Shown: piece by piece, positions 32,752 through 40,769 of the stretch
Position numbering within the stretch: position 1 is the stretch's first letter
How the letters are laid out: every line of letters starts with the position of its first letter
Program-made: the position numbers and the translations under genes
From: VRUE01 sp963807425
GTDB lineage: Bacteria > Actinomycetota > Thermoleophilia > Solirubrobacterales > 70-9
Assembly: GCA_963807425.1 (NCBI GenBank)
Contig: CAWEBZ010000008.1
Span: 1 to 43,978, forward strand
Reading direction: 5' to 3'
DNA: 43,978 nucleotides
The notes under the pieces: generated by a model
What the model was told of the DNA's origin: nothing
Database searches by the model: none
The model's input: the letters and a program-made list of their open reading frames with translations, nothing else

Positions 32752-33270
32752 ATGTACGCAGAGGAAGGAAGGCAGCATGAGGTCGCAGAGCTTGCCGCCG
32801 AGCTCTATCGAGAGCGCCGGGGCTACTTGCTCACCATTGCCTGCCGTCATGCCACGAGCAGGGCTGACGCCGAGGAGGCGATGCAGGAGGCGTTCGCCGC
32901 CTTCGTCAGGGCCTACGACCCTGGCCGGGGTGCGCCGCCACTGGCCTGGTTGACGCTGACGATGAAGCGCGAGTGCTGGCGCAAGCGCCGCGACGCTCAC
33001 CTGGACCGCCGCGCCGGCCAGGAGGCCGAGCGCGGCGGCGAGGATTTCGGCTTCGTCATGGAGTCGCTCCCGTCGCGCAGCGCCGACCTCGAGGAGCGGA
33101 TCGCGGAGCGCGACGAAGCTCGTCGACGACTCGCCGACCTGAAGCCCGATCAACGCACCGGCCTAGGGCTCCTCGGGGCCGGCTTCTCCTACCGGGAGAT
33201 CAGCCGGCTTCGCAGATGGACCTACACGAAGGTCAACCGCTGCATCACCGAGGGCCGGGCGGCGCTCTAG
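32752..33270 (+). CDS. Sigma-70-like (ECF type) factor (172 aa)
   Basis: Region 2 is RRGYLLTIACRHATSRADAEEAMQEAFAAFVRAYDP followed by LAWLTLTMKRECWRKRRD. Region 4 is LADLKPDQRTGLGLLGAGFSYREISRLRRWTYTKVNRCITEGRAAL with its helix-turn-helix. The domain spacing is that of an ECF sigma factor. A dedicated sigma factor inside a defence-bearing element could drive the nuclease-helicase operon downstream. No anti-sigma gene is adjacent. Confidence 0.75.
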   Translation: MYAEEGRQHEVAELAAELYRERRGYLLTIACRHATSRADAEEAMQEAFAAFVRAYDPGRGAPPLAWLTLTMKRECWRKRRDAHLDRRAGQEAERGGEDFGFVMESLPSRSADLEERIAERDEARRRLADLKPDQRTGLGLLGAGFSYREISRLRRWTYTKVNRCITEGRAAL

Positions 33271-33387
33271 TCGTGCTGGCCACGGCGATCTGTGCGTTTA
33301 GGGGCGAATTGCCGATCTCCATCGTCTTGCCGGTGGAAAGCCCAATCGATGAACTCACTGGACATAAGGGGCGAGCGATGCGCACCA

Positions 33388-33516
33388 AAATCTTGAGGAC
33401 GATTGTGGAAAATCCTTTGCGTCATCGCAGGGATTGCGGATTACGTGACTGAGGGCTGTGGCTTGCGTTCGCCGCGAGCTCGACAAGATCTTGCGGCGAC
33501 CCAAATCTTGCGGCGA
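33388..33516. repeat. Iterated TCTTG(C/A)GG(C/A)CGA motif before the nuclease gene
   Basis: Two exact copies of atcttgcggcga (33488-33499, 33505-33516; 17-base period) and a looser third, aaatcttgaggacga (33388-33402). They lie upstream of the nuclease-helicase operon, where a regulator or the element's sigma factor could act. The surrounding gap 33271-33543 has no other clear gene. Confidence 0.5.
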
Positions 33517-33543
33517 AGCCGGAATTACGGGCTATTTCGCGAC

Positions 33544-34434
33544 GTGATTGAGTCCGAGACCGTTCCTATCTTGGATCGAGCCCTTTTGGCCCCAGCCGGG
33601 GTTCCCATGCATTTCAGCTTGGAGCTGCACGCAATGACGCCATGCACGATCACCGATCACTACGAAGGGAAGTCAGGTCAGGCCACCTGGAAAGGGCGTT
33701 CGATTACCGACGACCCGGACTTCAGGGCCTATCTCAAGGGCCCCGTCAGAGACCGTCTGCGTGATACGGAGGAAGCAGAATCTTTTGCTGTTGAGGTCGC
33801 TGGCTTGGCCGGCACCGGGCTTGGGATTGAGACTGTTGAAGCGGTGCTCTCCGCCGAGAGGCAAGACCGGCAGCCCTGGGAGGTCGGAGAGGCTCTTGCC
33901 GAGGCTCTGCTTGAGGAATATCGAGGGGTAGTTTGGCCGTGGAATAAGGAGCGCGACAAGCTCACCCCGAAGGCATCGCTGGCTGGCGCGGACTTAGTTG
34001 GCCTCGCTTCGCTGGGGGGAACCGATGCTGCCCTGGCGATAGGGGAGGTGAAGACCTCCGCCGATGCCGACACCCCGCCAGGGGTCATGTCGGGTCGCAG
34101 CGGCATGGCTCACCAGCTCCAACGCTTTGAGGACAATCCTGAGTTGCAGGGCACGATTCTTAAATGGCTCCATGCTCGCTGCAAGGGGACCGACTTCTGG
34201 CCTCAGTACGAGAGCGCCGTGGCCCGGTTCATGAATTCGGGCGCCCGCGATTTCGTTTTGTTCGGGTTTCTAATGCGCGACACGCAGCCGCACGTGCTCG
34301 ACCTGGAAGCAAGGGGAAAAACCCTGGGGGAGGCTGAGGCACCCACTGCTTACGAGCTAACTGCTTGGCACTTGCCGTGCCCCATCGACGAGTGGCCTGG
34401 ACTGACCCAGGTCAAGGACGACCATGCCGCTTAA
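33544..34434 (+). CDS. PD-(D/E)XK-like nuclease, HamA-like subunit of a Hachiman-type system
   Basis: About 296 aa from the GTG at 33544; ATG 33607 is also possible and the open frame extends further upstream. The nuclease core is seen at about residues 145-175: ASLAGADLVGLASLGGTDAALAIGEVKTS, with D in ADLVG and the E-x-K of GEVK, as in PD-(D/E)XK enzymes and HamA (DUF1837). Further conserved-looking parts are MAHQLQRFEDN and DFVLFGFLMRD. The stop overlaps the helicase start by 11 bases, the HamA-HamB arrangement. In Hachiman the helicase senses DNA damage or phage DNA and releases the nuclease. Family membership rests on fold motif plus partner. Confidence 0.65.
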   Translation: MIESETVPILDRALLAPAGVPMHFSLELHAMTPCTITDHYEGKSGQATWKGRSITDDPDFRAYLKGPVRDRLRDTEEAESFAVEVAGLAGTGLGIETVEAVLSAERQDRQPWEVGEALAEALLEEYRGVVWPWNKERDKLTPKASLAGADLVGLASLGGTDAALAIGEVKTSADADTPPGVMSGRSGMAHQLQRFEDNPELQGTILKWLHARCKGTDFWPQYESAVARFMNSGARDFVLFGFLMRDTQPHVLDLEARGKTLGEAEAPTAYELTAWHLPCPIDEWPGLTQVKDDHAA

Positions 34435-37400
34435 CTGGGTTCAAGAGGCCATCCCTGCAGAGGCATCCGAACAGGCATCAGCCGATGCGATCCGAGTTCG
34501 AATCGCAGATGCCCTTGAGGTAATGAGTGAGCCCTTTGATGAGCGCTCAGTGAGCTTCGCACAGCAGGCTTGGGAGCTGGCTCTGTTCGATGCCCTAAGT
34601 GATGAGGATGGTGACGGTGGATCTGTCCGCGAAACGGCAGAGCAGGCATTTCAATTGCTCAGAGTGCTGTCACCGCCCAGAGCCGCTCCAGACGCCAGCC
34701 GGTTCTTGGTCAGGCTGGGATGTTTAGGTTTGCTGGCGGATAGACAAGCTGATGCTGCTCGACTCCTCTCGGCTCATGCCCTGCCAGATGAACCGACTCA
34801 GGGGGACTGGGGCGAACGAACTCAAGCAGCTATCTGGAACGCCTGGCTACGCGTGATTCGTAAGGCGGGATGGGAGGACTTTGATGCAGCGAAGGCCTCC
34901 ATTGATGGATTGAGGGAGGCTCAGCAAGAGTTCGAGACTCAATATCTGACCGTGGAGATGCCCGAGGCTCGTGCCCGGGCCTGGGAATTGGTCACCCTCT
35001 ACCACCTCGCTCACGCGGCTGAGCTTCTCGTAGAATTTTCAACGACGGGTGGGATCGCGCGCCGCTACGACGTGCGCGAGCAGCTTGACAGCCAGTTTGA
35101 CCGAGCCATAAATGGCTGCAAGCGAGGGGAGCTTGTCGAGCTAGAAGTTTTGCTGCAGCTCGTCAGGGCGAGTGCGTATCGACTGATTGAGAACAGCATC
35201 TGGACTGTAACTCGGGCGGTCAATAGTCGAGTGACCGATTTCGTTGAGTCAGTGGTCGAGAGGGGGCGACATCGACCCCTCTTTGAAGTCCTGCCCCCAC
35301 AGAGGCATGCGTTACGAGAGCGAGGAGTTCTCGGAAGCGCGACTCGGTCGGTTGTTGTGAGTCTGCCCACGTCGAGTGGGAAGACGCTGATCGCGCAGTT
35401 CCGAATACTTCAGGCCCTAAATCAGTTTGAACGAGAGCGTGGGTGGGTCGCATATCTCGCTCCGACTCGGACCTTGGTAAATCAGATCACCCGAAGGCTG
35501 CGCGAGGACTTCTCGCCACTCGGCATTTCAGTTGAGAGAGTCAGTCCGGCTCTTGAGATCGACAGCCTTGAGACCAGCCTTCTCACGGATCGTGAGGGTG
35601 ACTCTCAGTTCAGGGTGCTCGTTACCACGCCCGAGAAGTTGGATCTTTTGATTCGTGGTGGCTGGGAAGAGGAGATCGGCAGGCCCCTAACGCTGGTCGT
35701 GGTAGATGAGGCTCACAATTTGCGCAAGGACGCCAGGGGTCTGCGGCTGGAGCTTTTGCTGGCCACCATTAACAGAGAGTGCCGCTACGCGCAGTTCCTG
35801 TTGCTCACCCCCTTCATGGAGGACGCCGAGGTTCTGGGTCGATGGCTCGCACCCGAAAGTCACGACGAGATCCAGCTCGCCGTCGAGTGGGTTCCGAATG
35901 ACCGCGCGATCATGCTTAGCGCTCCGCACAAAGGCGAGAGTCGCGGGACCTTTTCGATGGACTTGGAGTCCGTCCACACGACTCATCGAACCCTAGTGTC
36001 CGACGATAAGTTTGATCTCCCAACCGATAGACCGCTTGGCTTGAGTTGGTCATCTGTCAACGGAAGCCCGACGAGAATTGCGGCGGCGACCGCGGAGTTG
36101 CTCAAGGAGCGTGGGCCATCAATCATCCTCGCCCAACAGCCCAATCATGCCTGGAGCATCGCAAAGACCCTTTATGAGGGACAGGCTGGGGGGGATGACG
36201 GCGGGGTGTCCCCTGACATCGAGTTGGTTAGAGACTTTCTGGCCGAGGAATTAGGTGCAGACTTTCCTCTTGTCGCGTACTTAGCGCGTGGCATTGGAGT
36301 CCATCACGCCGGTATTTCAGAGGACGCACGCGTTCTACAGGAGTGGCTGCTCGAAGAAAACGAGCTGAAGTTTCTTGCGGCGACGACGACTATCGCCCAG
36401 GGCGTGAACTTCCCTGTTGCCTCGGTCGTGCTTGCCAGCCACCAGTATCCCTATGGGCAGGACATGCCTCCAGAGGACTTCTGGAACGTCGCTGGCCGCA
36501 CGGGAAGGATTGGGCAGGCCGACCTGGGGATAGTTGCGCTTGCCGCAAAGGATGAGGACAAAGCGCAAGTTCTCCGGGACTTCGTGAAGAGGCAGGTGGC
36601 TGGATTTGATTCCACGCTTGTGAAGATGGCTATCGCTGCCCAAGTAGCAATATCGGAAGGGGATCTGAGCAGGCTGTCCTTTGAGCCAGAGTGGTCGAAC
36701 TTCCTCCAATACCTTGCGCACAGCTATCGGCAGATCGGTGATCCGACGCTGTTCGCAGCCGAGGTGGAGCAGGTTCTCAGGGGGGCTCTCGGCTATCAGC
36801 AGCTGCGTTCGCGCTCGCCGGAGCTTGCGGAAAGCCTGCTGGGGGCAGTTGACATTTATGCCGAGGGTCTCGCCGGAAAGCCATTGCGACTCGTTGATGC
36901 GACCGGCTTTTCGTGGGAGAGCGTCAATGCAACCCTTGCTCGGATAGGGGAGGCAGGGCTTCAGGCAGACATGTGGGACAGCCGGAGTCTTTTCAGCGGC
37001 GCGAACGAGGATTTAAGAAAGCTGATGGGGCTCATTTTGCAGGTCCCTGAGTTGCGAGCAAATCTGGATTTCGTACCGGGTGGCACTGAGCTCAGTGGAT
37101 CACTGCTGGCCGAAGTCACCAGTGATTGGGTTCAGGGGCGCAAGCTCACTGAGATCGCGGAGGAGTACTTCACGAAATCGAAAGGTGGCCCCGAAACGGC
37201 AATGACGGATTGCTGCAAAGCCATCTATGGAAAGTTGGCTCCCACGGTGTCTTGGGGGCTTTCAGCTTTCCAAAGCCTGACGCTGGGAGACGAGCTCAAG
37301 AACATGACCGAGCTAGAGGCACAGGAGGTCAAGAACCTTCCCTCGCGAGTGTTCTACGGAGTCAACAGCGATCCAGCTATCGCAATGCGCCTGCTCGGGG

Positions 37401-37585
37401 TGCCAAGGCAGGCAGCTACTCCTCTTTCTGCGCACATTGCCAGCGTTCAGTCCGGGGCGTCTATTGCGCATGTGCGTCGCGACCTGGCTGGACTGGGGGA
37501 GGATGCTTGGAGCGCAGCGATTGGGCCAAAAGGCGGTTTGTATCGCTCTATCTGGCGAGTTCTAGAGGGTGGGCGCGCTGACTAG
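34424..37585 (+). CDS. Ski2-like DEAH helicase, HamB-like subunit of a Hachiman-type system
   Basis: 1053 aa. Residues 1-300 are helical. Motif I is VVVSLPTSSGKTLIAQF (about 310-325), Ia APTRTLVNQ, Ib TTPEKLD, and II VVVDEAHNL (about 425). GIGVHHAGIS (about 625) is typical of Ski2/Brr2 helicases, then AATTTIAQGVNFPVASVV and motif VI WNVAGRTGRIGQ (about 690). The C-terminal 350 residues are helical, as in HamB. It follows the nuclease with an 11-base overlap. It is one of the less GC-biased genes in the window, in line with transfer. The gap after it (37586-37971) holds only the large inverted repeat. Confidence 0.85.
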   Translation: MPLNWVQEAIPAEASEQASADAIRVRIADALEVMSEPFDERSVSFAQQAWELALFDALSDEDGDGGSVRETAEQAFQLLRVLSPPRAAPDASRFLVRLGCLGLLADRQADAARLLSAHALPDEPTQGDWGERTQAAIWNAWLRVIRKAGWEDFDAAKASIDGLREAQQEFETQYLTVEMPEARARAWELVTLYHLAHAAELLVEFSTTGGIARRYDVREQLDSQFDRAINGCKRGELVELEVLLQLVRASAYRLIENSIWTVTRAVNSRVTDFVESVVERGRHRPLFEVLPPQRHALRERGVLGSATRSVVVSLPTSSGKTLIAQFRILQALNQFERERGWVAYLAPTRTLVNQITRRLREDFSPLGISVERVSPALEIDSLETSLLTDREGDSQFRVLVTTPEKLDLLIRGGWEEEIGRPLTLVVVDEAHNLRKDARGLRLELLLATINRECRYAQFLLLTPFMEDAEVLGRWLAPESHDEIQLAVEWVPNDRAIMLSAPHKGESRGTFSMDLESVHTTHRTLVSDDKFDLPTDRPLGLSWSSVNGSPTRIAAATAELLKERGPSIILAQQPNHAWSIAKTLYEGQAGGDDGGVSPDIELVRDFLAEELGADFPLVAYLARGIGVHHAGISEDARVLQEWLLEENELKFLAATTTIAQGVNFPVASVVLASHQYPYGQDMPPEDFWNVAGRTGRIGQADLGIVALAAKDEDKAQVLRDFVKRQVAGFDSTLVKMAIAAQVAISEGDLSRLSFEPEWSNFLQYLAHSYRQIGDPTLFAAEVEQVLRGALGYQQLRSRSPELAESLLGAVDIYAEGLAGKPLRLVDATGFSWESVNATLARIGEAGLQADMWDSRSLFSGANEDLRKLMGLILQVPELRANLDFVPGGTELSGSLLAEVTSDWVQGRKLTEIAEEYFTKSKGGPETAMTDCCKAIYGKLAPTVSWGLSAFQSLTLGDELKNMTELEAQEVKNLPSRVFYGVNSDPAIAMRLLGVPRQAATPLSAHIASVQSGASIAHVRRDLAGLGEDAWSAAIGPKGGLYRSIWRVLEGGRAD

Positions 37586-37695
37586 CCGGACTCTCATGGC
37601 GAAAGCCTTGGCTTATTGGGGTGGCTGCCAGCAGGAGAGCCGCCCTCCAAGACCCTGATCGAGGGTGGACAGAGGTGTGGACGATCTATGGACGG

Positions 37696-37858
37696 GCAAT
37701 CCACCTCCGCGCCGCTTTCCAGAGCCAGAGTTTGTGCCCCTGAGAGGTCGACCAAACACATTCACGATGTGAGCCACAAAACAGCCATGTGGCGTAAATG
37801 CGTTTGGTCGACCTCTCAGGGGCACAAGGGACAGGTAAGCGGCGCGGAGGTGGATTGC
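37696..37858. repeat. Very long inverted repeat (163 bp hairpin)
   Basis: Outer arms of 22 bp (37696-37717 with 37837-37858) and inner arms of 26 bp (37732-37757 with 37802-37827) pair perfectly, separated by unequal unpaired stretches of 14 and 9 bases. The 44-base centre holds further short pairing (gccac / gtggc). It lies between the helicase and the replication/excision genes. It could be an origin-like structure, a relaxase or integrase-related site, or a folded RNA. Confidence 0.85.
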
Positions 37859-37971
37859 AGGTGGTCCGGGACCGGAGGAGGGGGATTGGGAGGCAGGCGG
37901 GGGAGCGGGAGCGGATAGGCAGCGAAACGACGACAGGGGCGAAATGGCGATGGGCATCGTCTTAGGGGCGG

Positions 37972-38676
37972 ATGGAAAACGCCATCGCAGAGAGGTTGAT
38001 CGAAGATCACGAAGCCGAGAGCGGGCGCACTCGGGACCAGGAGTTGGTGCGCTACGTGGGCCGGCACGGAGTGGTCACGATCGAGCAGGTGATGAAGGCG
38101 ATGGGGGTTGGGAGGACGGCTGCCTATCGTCGTGTCGCCGCTTGTGCCGAGGCCGGCCTACTTGAACGTCTTGATCTTCTGCGCTCGGAGCCGGCTGTCT
38201 TGCGGGCGACCCGCGAGGGCTTGCGCTACGCCGGCCTTGGGCTTCCCTTCGCTGCTGTCTCCCCTTCGGCAGTTGTCCACTTCATTCGATGCGCTTCCGC
38301 TGCTCAGTTTCTCGGCGAGCACTTCGGCCACGAGCGCCTCCTCACCGAGCGCGAGATCGCCTTCGCGGAGAAGATCGAAGAAAGGCCAATCGCCAGCGCA
38401 GAAGTCGGACACCTCCCCAACGGGAAGCCGCGAATGCACCGCGCCGACCTTGCTGTCCTTGCCGACCCTGGCACCATCGCGATTGAGGTCGAGCTAACCC
38501 CGAAGACGCCCCGACGTCTGGAAGAAATCGTCCGCGCTTGGCGCCGCGCGAGCTGCGTTAAGGAGGTCCACTACGTCTGCGCGCCGGGTCTAACCCACCG
38601 CACGGTTGAGCGGGCGGTGAAGGCGACCGGCACCGGGAGGAAGGTCGCCGTCGTCAAGGGGGTGCCAGGTAGCTGA
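37972..38676 (+). CDS. Replication-relaxation-like protein (winged helix plus nuclease-like domain)
   Basis: 234 aa. The N-terminal winged helix is VRYVGRHGVVTIEQVMKAMGVGRTAAYRRVAACAEAGLLERL. The C-terminal part RADLAVLADPGTIAIEVELTPKTPRRLEEIVRAW shows a D...E-x-E pattern like a PD-(D/E)XK fold, as in replication-relaxation family proteins found on actinobacterial mobile elements. AGGGG precedes the ATG. The next gene overlaps by one base. Confidence 0.7.
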   Translation: MENAIAERLIEDHEAESGRTRDQELVRYVGRHGVVTIEQVMKAMGVGRTAAYRRVAACAEAGLLERLDLLRSEPAVLRATREGLRYAGLGLPFAAVSPSAVVHFIRCASAAQFLGEHFGHERLLTEREIAFAEKIEERPIASAEVGHLPNGKPRMHRADLAVLADPGTIAIEVELTPKTPRRLEEIVRAWRRASCVKEVHYVCAPGLTHRTVERAVKATGTGRKVAVVKGVPGS

Positions 38677-38894
38677 TGGCACGGAAGCTCGCCACCTCTA
38701 TTCCTCGCATCGCCTTGACGCCTTCCGAGGCAGCCGCCGCCATCGGCGTAGGCCCAGACTTCTTCGATGAGAATGTTGCGCCAGAACTGCGCCTGATTCG
38801 CCGTGGCCGCAAGCGCCTGGTGCCGGTCGCCGAGCTAGAACGCTGGGTCGCGGAATCGGCTGGTCGGCCGGTGGCCGAGGAGGTCATTCGGTGA
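38676..38894 (+). CDS. Excisionase-type helix-turn-helix protein
   Basis: 72 aa. LTPSEAAAAIGVGPDFFDENVAPELRLIRRGRKRLVPVAELERWVAE is the MerR/Xis-like HTH_17 pattern (helix, wing with RGRKRLVP, then ELERW). It lies two genes before the integrase and probably directs excision. Overlaps both neighbours by a few bases (TGATG, GTGA). Confidence 0.83.
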   Translation: MARKLATSIPRIALTPSEAAAAIGVGPDFFDENVAPELRLIRRGRKRLVPVAELERWVAESAGRPVAEEVIR

Positions 38895-39094
38895 GTCCTG
38901 ACCTCTTCCCCTCGTCCGATCTTGGCGGTAATTTGGGTAGTGACAAAGCGGCCCCCGGTCGGCGCGTCAACGCCAATCGAGGGCCTGACCACAAGGAGAG
39001 TGGACTCCTGATGGCTGTGAAGAATCCTATGGATGGCGACGCTGGCAGCGACTCCAATCCATGCAAGGTGATGGCGAGGAGGAGCGATGGCTGA
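38891..39094 (+). CDS. Small ORF between excisionase and integrase (67 aa)
   Basis: GTG start overlaps the excisionase stop and the 3' end overlaps the integrase start by 8 bases, so the spacing favours a translated frame. The peptide is polar with no recognisable domain. It may only serve to couple translation to the integrase. Confidence 0.4.
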   Translation: MSPDLFPSSDLGGNLGSDKAAPGRRVNANRGPDHKESGLLMAVKNPMDGDAGSDSNPCKVMARRSDG

Positions 39095-40295
39095 GGGGAT
39101 CGTCAAGCGACACTCCCGCAAATGCCCTGCTCTTGATGGCAAGCGCTGTCGTTGTGATGGCGGATTCGAGGCATGGGTTTATCTACCCCGAGAGAAACGC
39201 AAGGTGCGAAAGACCTTTGGCCGGGAAAGCGAAGCAAGATCTTGGCGAGCCGAAGCATTATCGGCGGCGGGCAAGGGCGGACTTCGGCCTGTGTCCTACG
39301 ACAAGCGGACGCTTTACGAAGCTCTTGTCGAGTTTGTGGCCGGAATGGAAGACGGCACGATTCGGCCCAAGGGCCGAGAGAGCTACAAGCCGAACACGAT
39401 CCGATCCTATGAGCGCGCGACTCGATTGCATCTTCGCGACTCCGAACTAGGGATGCTGCGGCCACCCGACGTTCGGCGGTCAGACATCCAGGCATATGCC
39501 GATGGCCTGCTCGCCAAGATGGCCCCGCATAGCGCGAGCAACGTCCTCAATCCGTTGCAGGCGTTCTTTACGCGGGCCGTGAGGGAAGAGGAACTTGGCC
39601 ACAATCCGACCGAGGGCATCGACCTGCCGGCAGGAGAATCCAAGCGCCCACGCCGGATCGTCTCTCCTGCCGAGGCGTCCGCGATTCTGCGGGTGGTGCC
39701 GGTCGAGGATCGCGCCGTATGGGCAACGGCCTTTTATGCGGGTCTGCGCCGAGGAGAGCTACAAGCTTTGCGCTGCAAGGACATTGATCTGGGTGCGAGC
39801 CTGATCCACGTTCGCAAGGGCTGGGATCAGGTCGAGGGAGAGATTGAGCCGAAGTCGGCTGCGGGAAGACGGACGATTCCCGTCCTCGCCATCCTCCGAG
39901 ACTTCCTTGACGAGCAGATTCTGAGGACCGGCAGGAGTGGGGGTGATCGCATCTTCGGGCGGTCGGCTGATCAAGTTTTTTATGCCTCGACCGTTGATAA
40001 GCGCGCGAAGCGTGCTTGGAAGGCCCACAACCTGGCCGAGCGGAAAGCAGTTGAAGAGGAGGGTCGGACTGCGGATCTCCTGACGCTCCTGACCATGCAC
40101 GAGTGCCGCCACACGTTCGCCTCGATCCTGATCGACACCGGAGCGAATCCGAAGGCGATTCAGGAGGTCATGGGGCACTCGAAGATCCAGACGACCTTCG
40201 ATGTCTATGGGCACCTGCTGCCTGGCAGCTATGACGATGTGCGGGCGCGGATGGATGCCTATCTGGCCGCAGATGAGCGCTTGCCAACTGGCTGA
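39087..40295 (+). CDS. int: Tyrosine recombinase / integrase
   Basis: 402 aa. The N-terminal arm-binding region has a CPALDGKRCRC cluster and FEAWVYLPREKRKVRKTFG. The SAM-like core-binding domain covers about 70-180 (TIRSYERATRLHLRDSELG). Catalytic residues: Arg in FYAGLRRGELQAL, His and Arg in MHECRHTFASIL, His in VMGHSKIQTTFDVYGHL, and the nucleophile Tyr in that last motif. GAGGAGG precedes the ATG. It lies 97 bases from attR and acts on the 62-bp repeats bounding the element. Confidence 0.93.
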   Translation: MAEGIVKRHSRKCPALDGKRCRCDGGFEAWVYLPREKRKVRKTFGRESEARSWRAEALSAAGKGGLRPVSYDKRTLYEALVEFVAGMEDGTIRPKGRESYKPNTIRSYERATRLHLRDSELGMLRPPDVRRSDIQAYADGLLAKMAPHSASNVLNPLQAFFTRAVREEELGHNPTEGIDLPAGESKRPRRIVSPAEASAILRVVPVEDRAVWATAFYAGLRRGELQALRCKDIDLGASLIHVRKGWDQVEGEIEPKSAAGRRTIPVLAILRDFLDEQILRTGRSGGDRIFGRSADQVFYASTVDKRAKRAWKAHNLAERKAVEEEGRTADLLTLLTMHECRHTFASILIDTGANPKAIQEVMGHSKIQTTFDVYGHLLPGSYDDVRARMDAYLAADERLPTG

Positions 40296-40299
40296 GTCC

Positions 40300-40329
40300 T
40301 GGCTGACTGGCGCATTTACTGGCGCGCAG
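40300..40329. repeat. Candidate integrase arm-type sites, right end
   Basis: tggctgactggcgc and tactggcgcgcag repeat the pattern at 27163-27191, 5 bases after the integrase stop. A partial extra copy (aactggctga) overlaps the integrase end. Confidence 0.6.
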
Positions 40330-40391
40330 CGGCCGAAGACGGTTCTTCCAGCCAACTTGCCGGTAGCCTAATTTGGCTCTGTAGAGCCGAT

Positions 40392-40453
40392 ACAACAGAA
40401 AACGCCCCTCCGGGGAGGAGGGGCGCTTCTGGGGTTACTACAGGGAGGAGAGA
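40392..40453. repeat. attR: right direct repeat of the element
   Basis: 62 bp identical to 27014-27075. On the right the sequence continues into a chromosomal segment (40454-40489) that has a diverged counterpart after dxs, so this end keeps the native right-hand flank of the integration site. The stem ggaggggcg with a T-tract reads as a terminator on the minus strand. Confidence 0.88.
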
Positions 40454-40769
40454 TATTTATCTCTATATATGTGGATCTGTGGGAGGTGGGTGAGCCCGGT
40501 TTGTGCCGAGGGCGCCATTGTGGGAAGCAATGGGGCCATATATCGGCGCGGGGCTCGACCTAAAAGTTTTGGTGCTGCTCCTTACGTCGGCATCTCCACT
40601 TGAATCCTTGAACAGCGTACGAACATACGTGCGATTTGTGTGTGAGGCCGATCACAGAGACATTTGACCGGTCTTACTGGCCTCTCGATGCACGGTCGCA
40701 TACCCGCCTAAGGGGCCAGTAAACGGCTTGTAAACGGCTCATTTGGGGGTCCGTTGTAGCGTTCCGGGC
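40454..40769. other. Intergenic region before tlyA
   Basis: 316 bases without a confident gene. It contains the right half of the leader-like element (palindrome agagata/tatctct, then tatatgtgg), a possible 44-codon ORF beginning MWICGRW at 40469, an inverted repeat ttactggcc / ggccagtaa (around 40676 and 40713), and a tandem gtaaacggct just before tlyA. No clear -35/-10 pair is seen. Confidence 0.5.

Larger units (their letters stand above)
27014..40453. mobile_element. Integrative element with defence cargo (13.4 kb)
   Basis: Bounded by perfect 62-bp direct repeats (27014-27075 and 40392-40453). A tyrosine integrase sits directly inside the right end, preceded by an excisionase-type HTH gene and a replication-relaxation-like gene. 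Related tandem sites lie just inside each end. Cargo between 27.3 and 37.6 kb is toxin-antitoxin and defence-like. Codon and base use are less GC-biased than the flanks. No conjugation or phage structural genes are seen, so it is an integrative, possibly mobilisable, island. Confidence 0.85.

Noticed and set aside
33403..33543. Extra N-terminal 47 residues of the nuclease gene
   Set aside because: This part overlaps the iterated motif and lacks a ribosome-binding site or protein-like composition, so a later start was chosen.
40620..40633. LexA/SOS box CGAACATACGTGCG before tlyA
   Set aside because: One half-site deviates from the actinobacterial GTTCG and no SOS gene follows directly; too weak to call.
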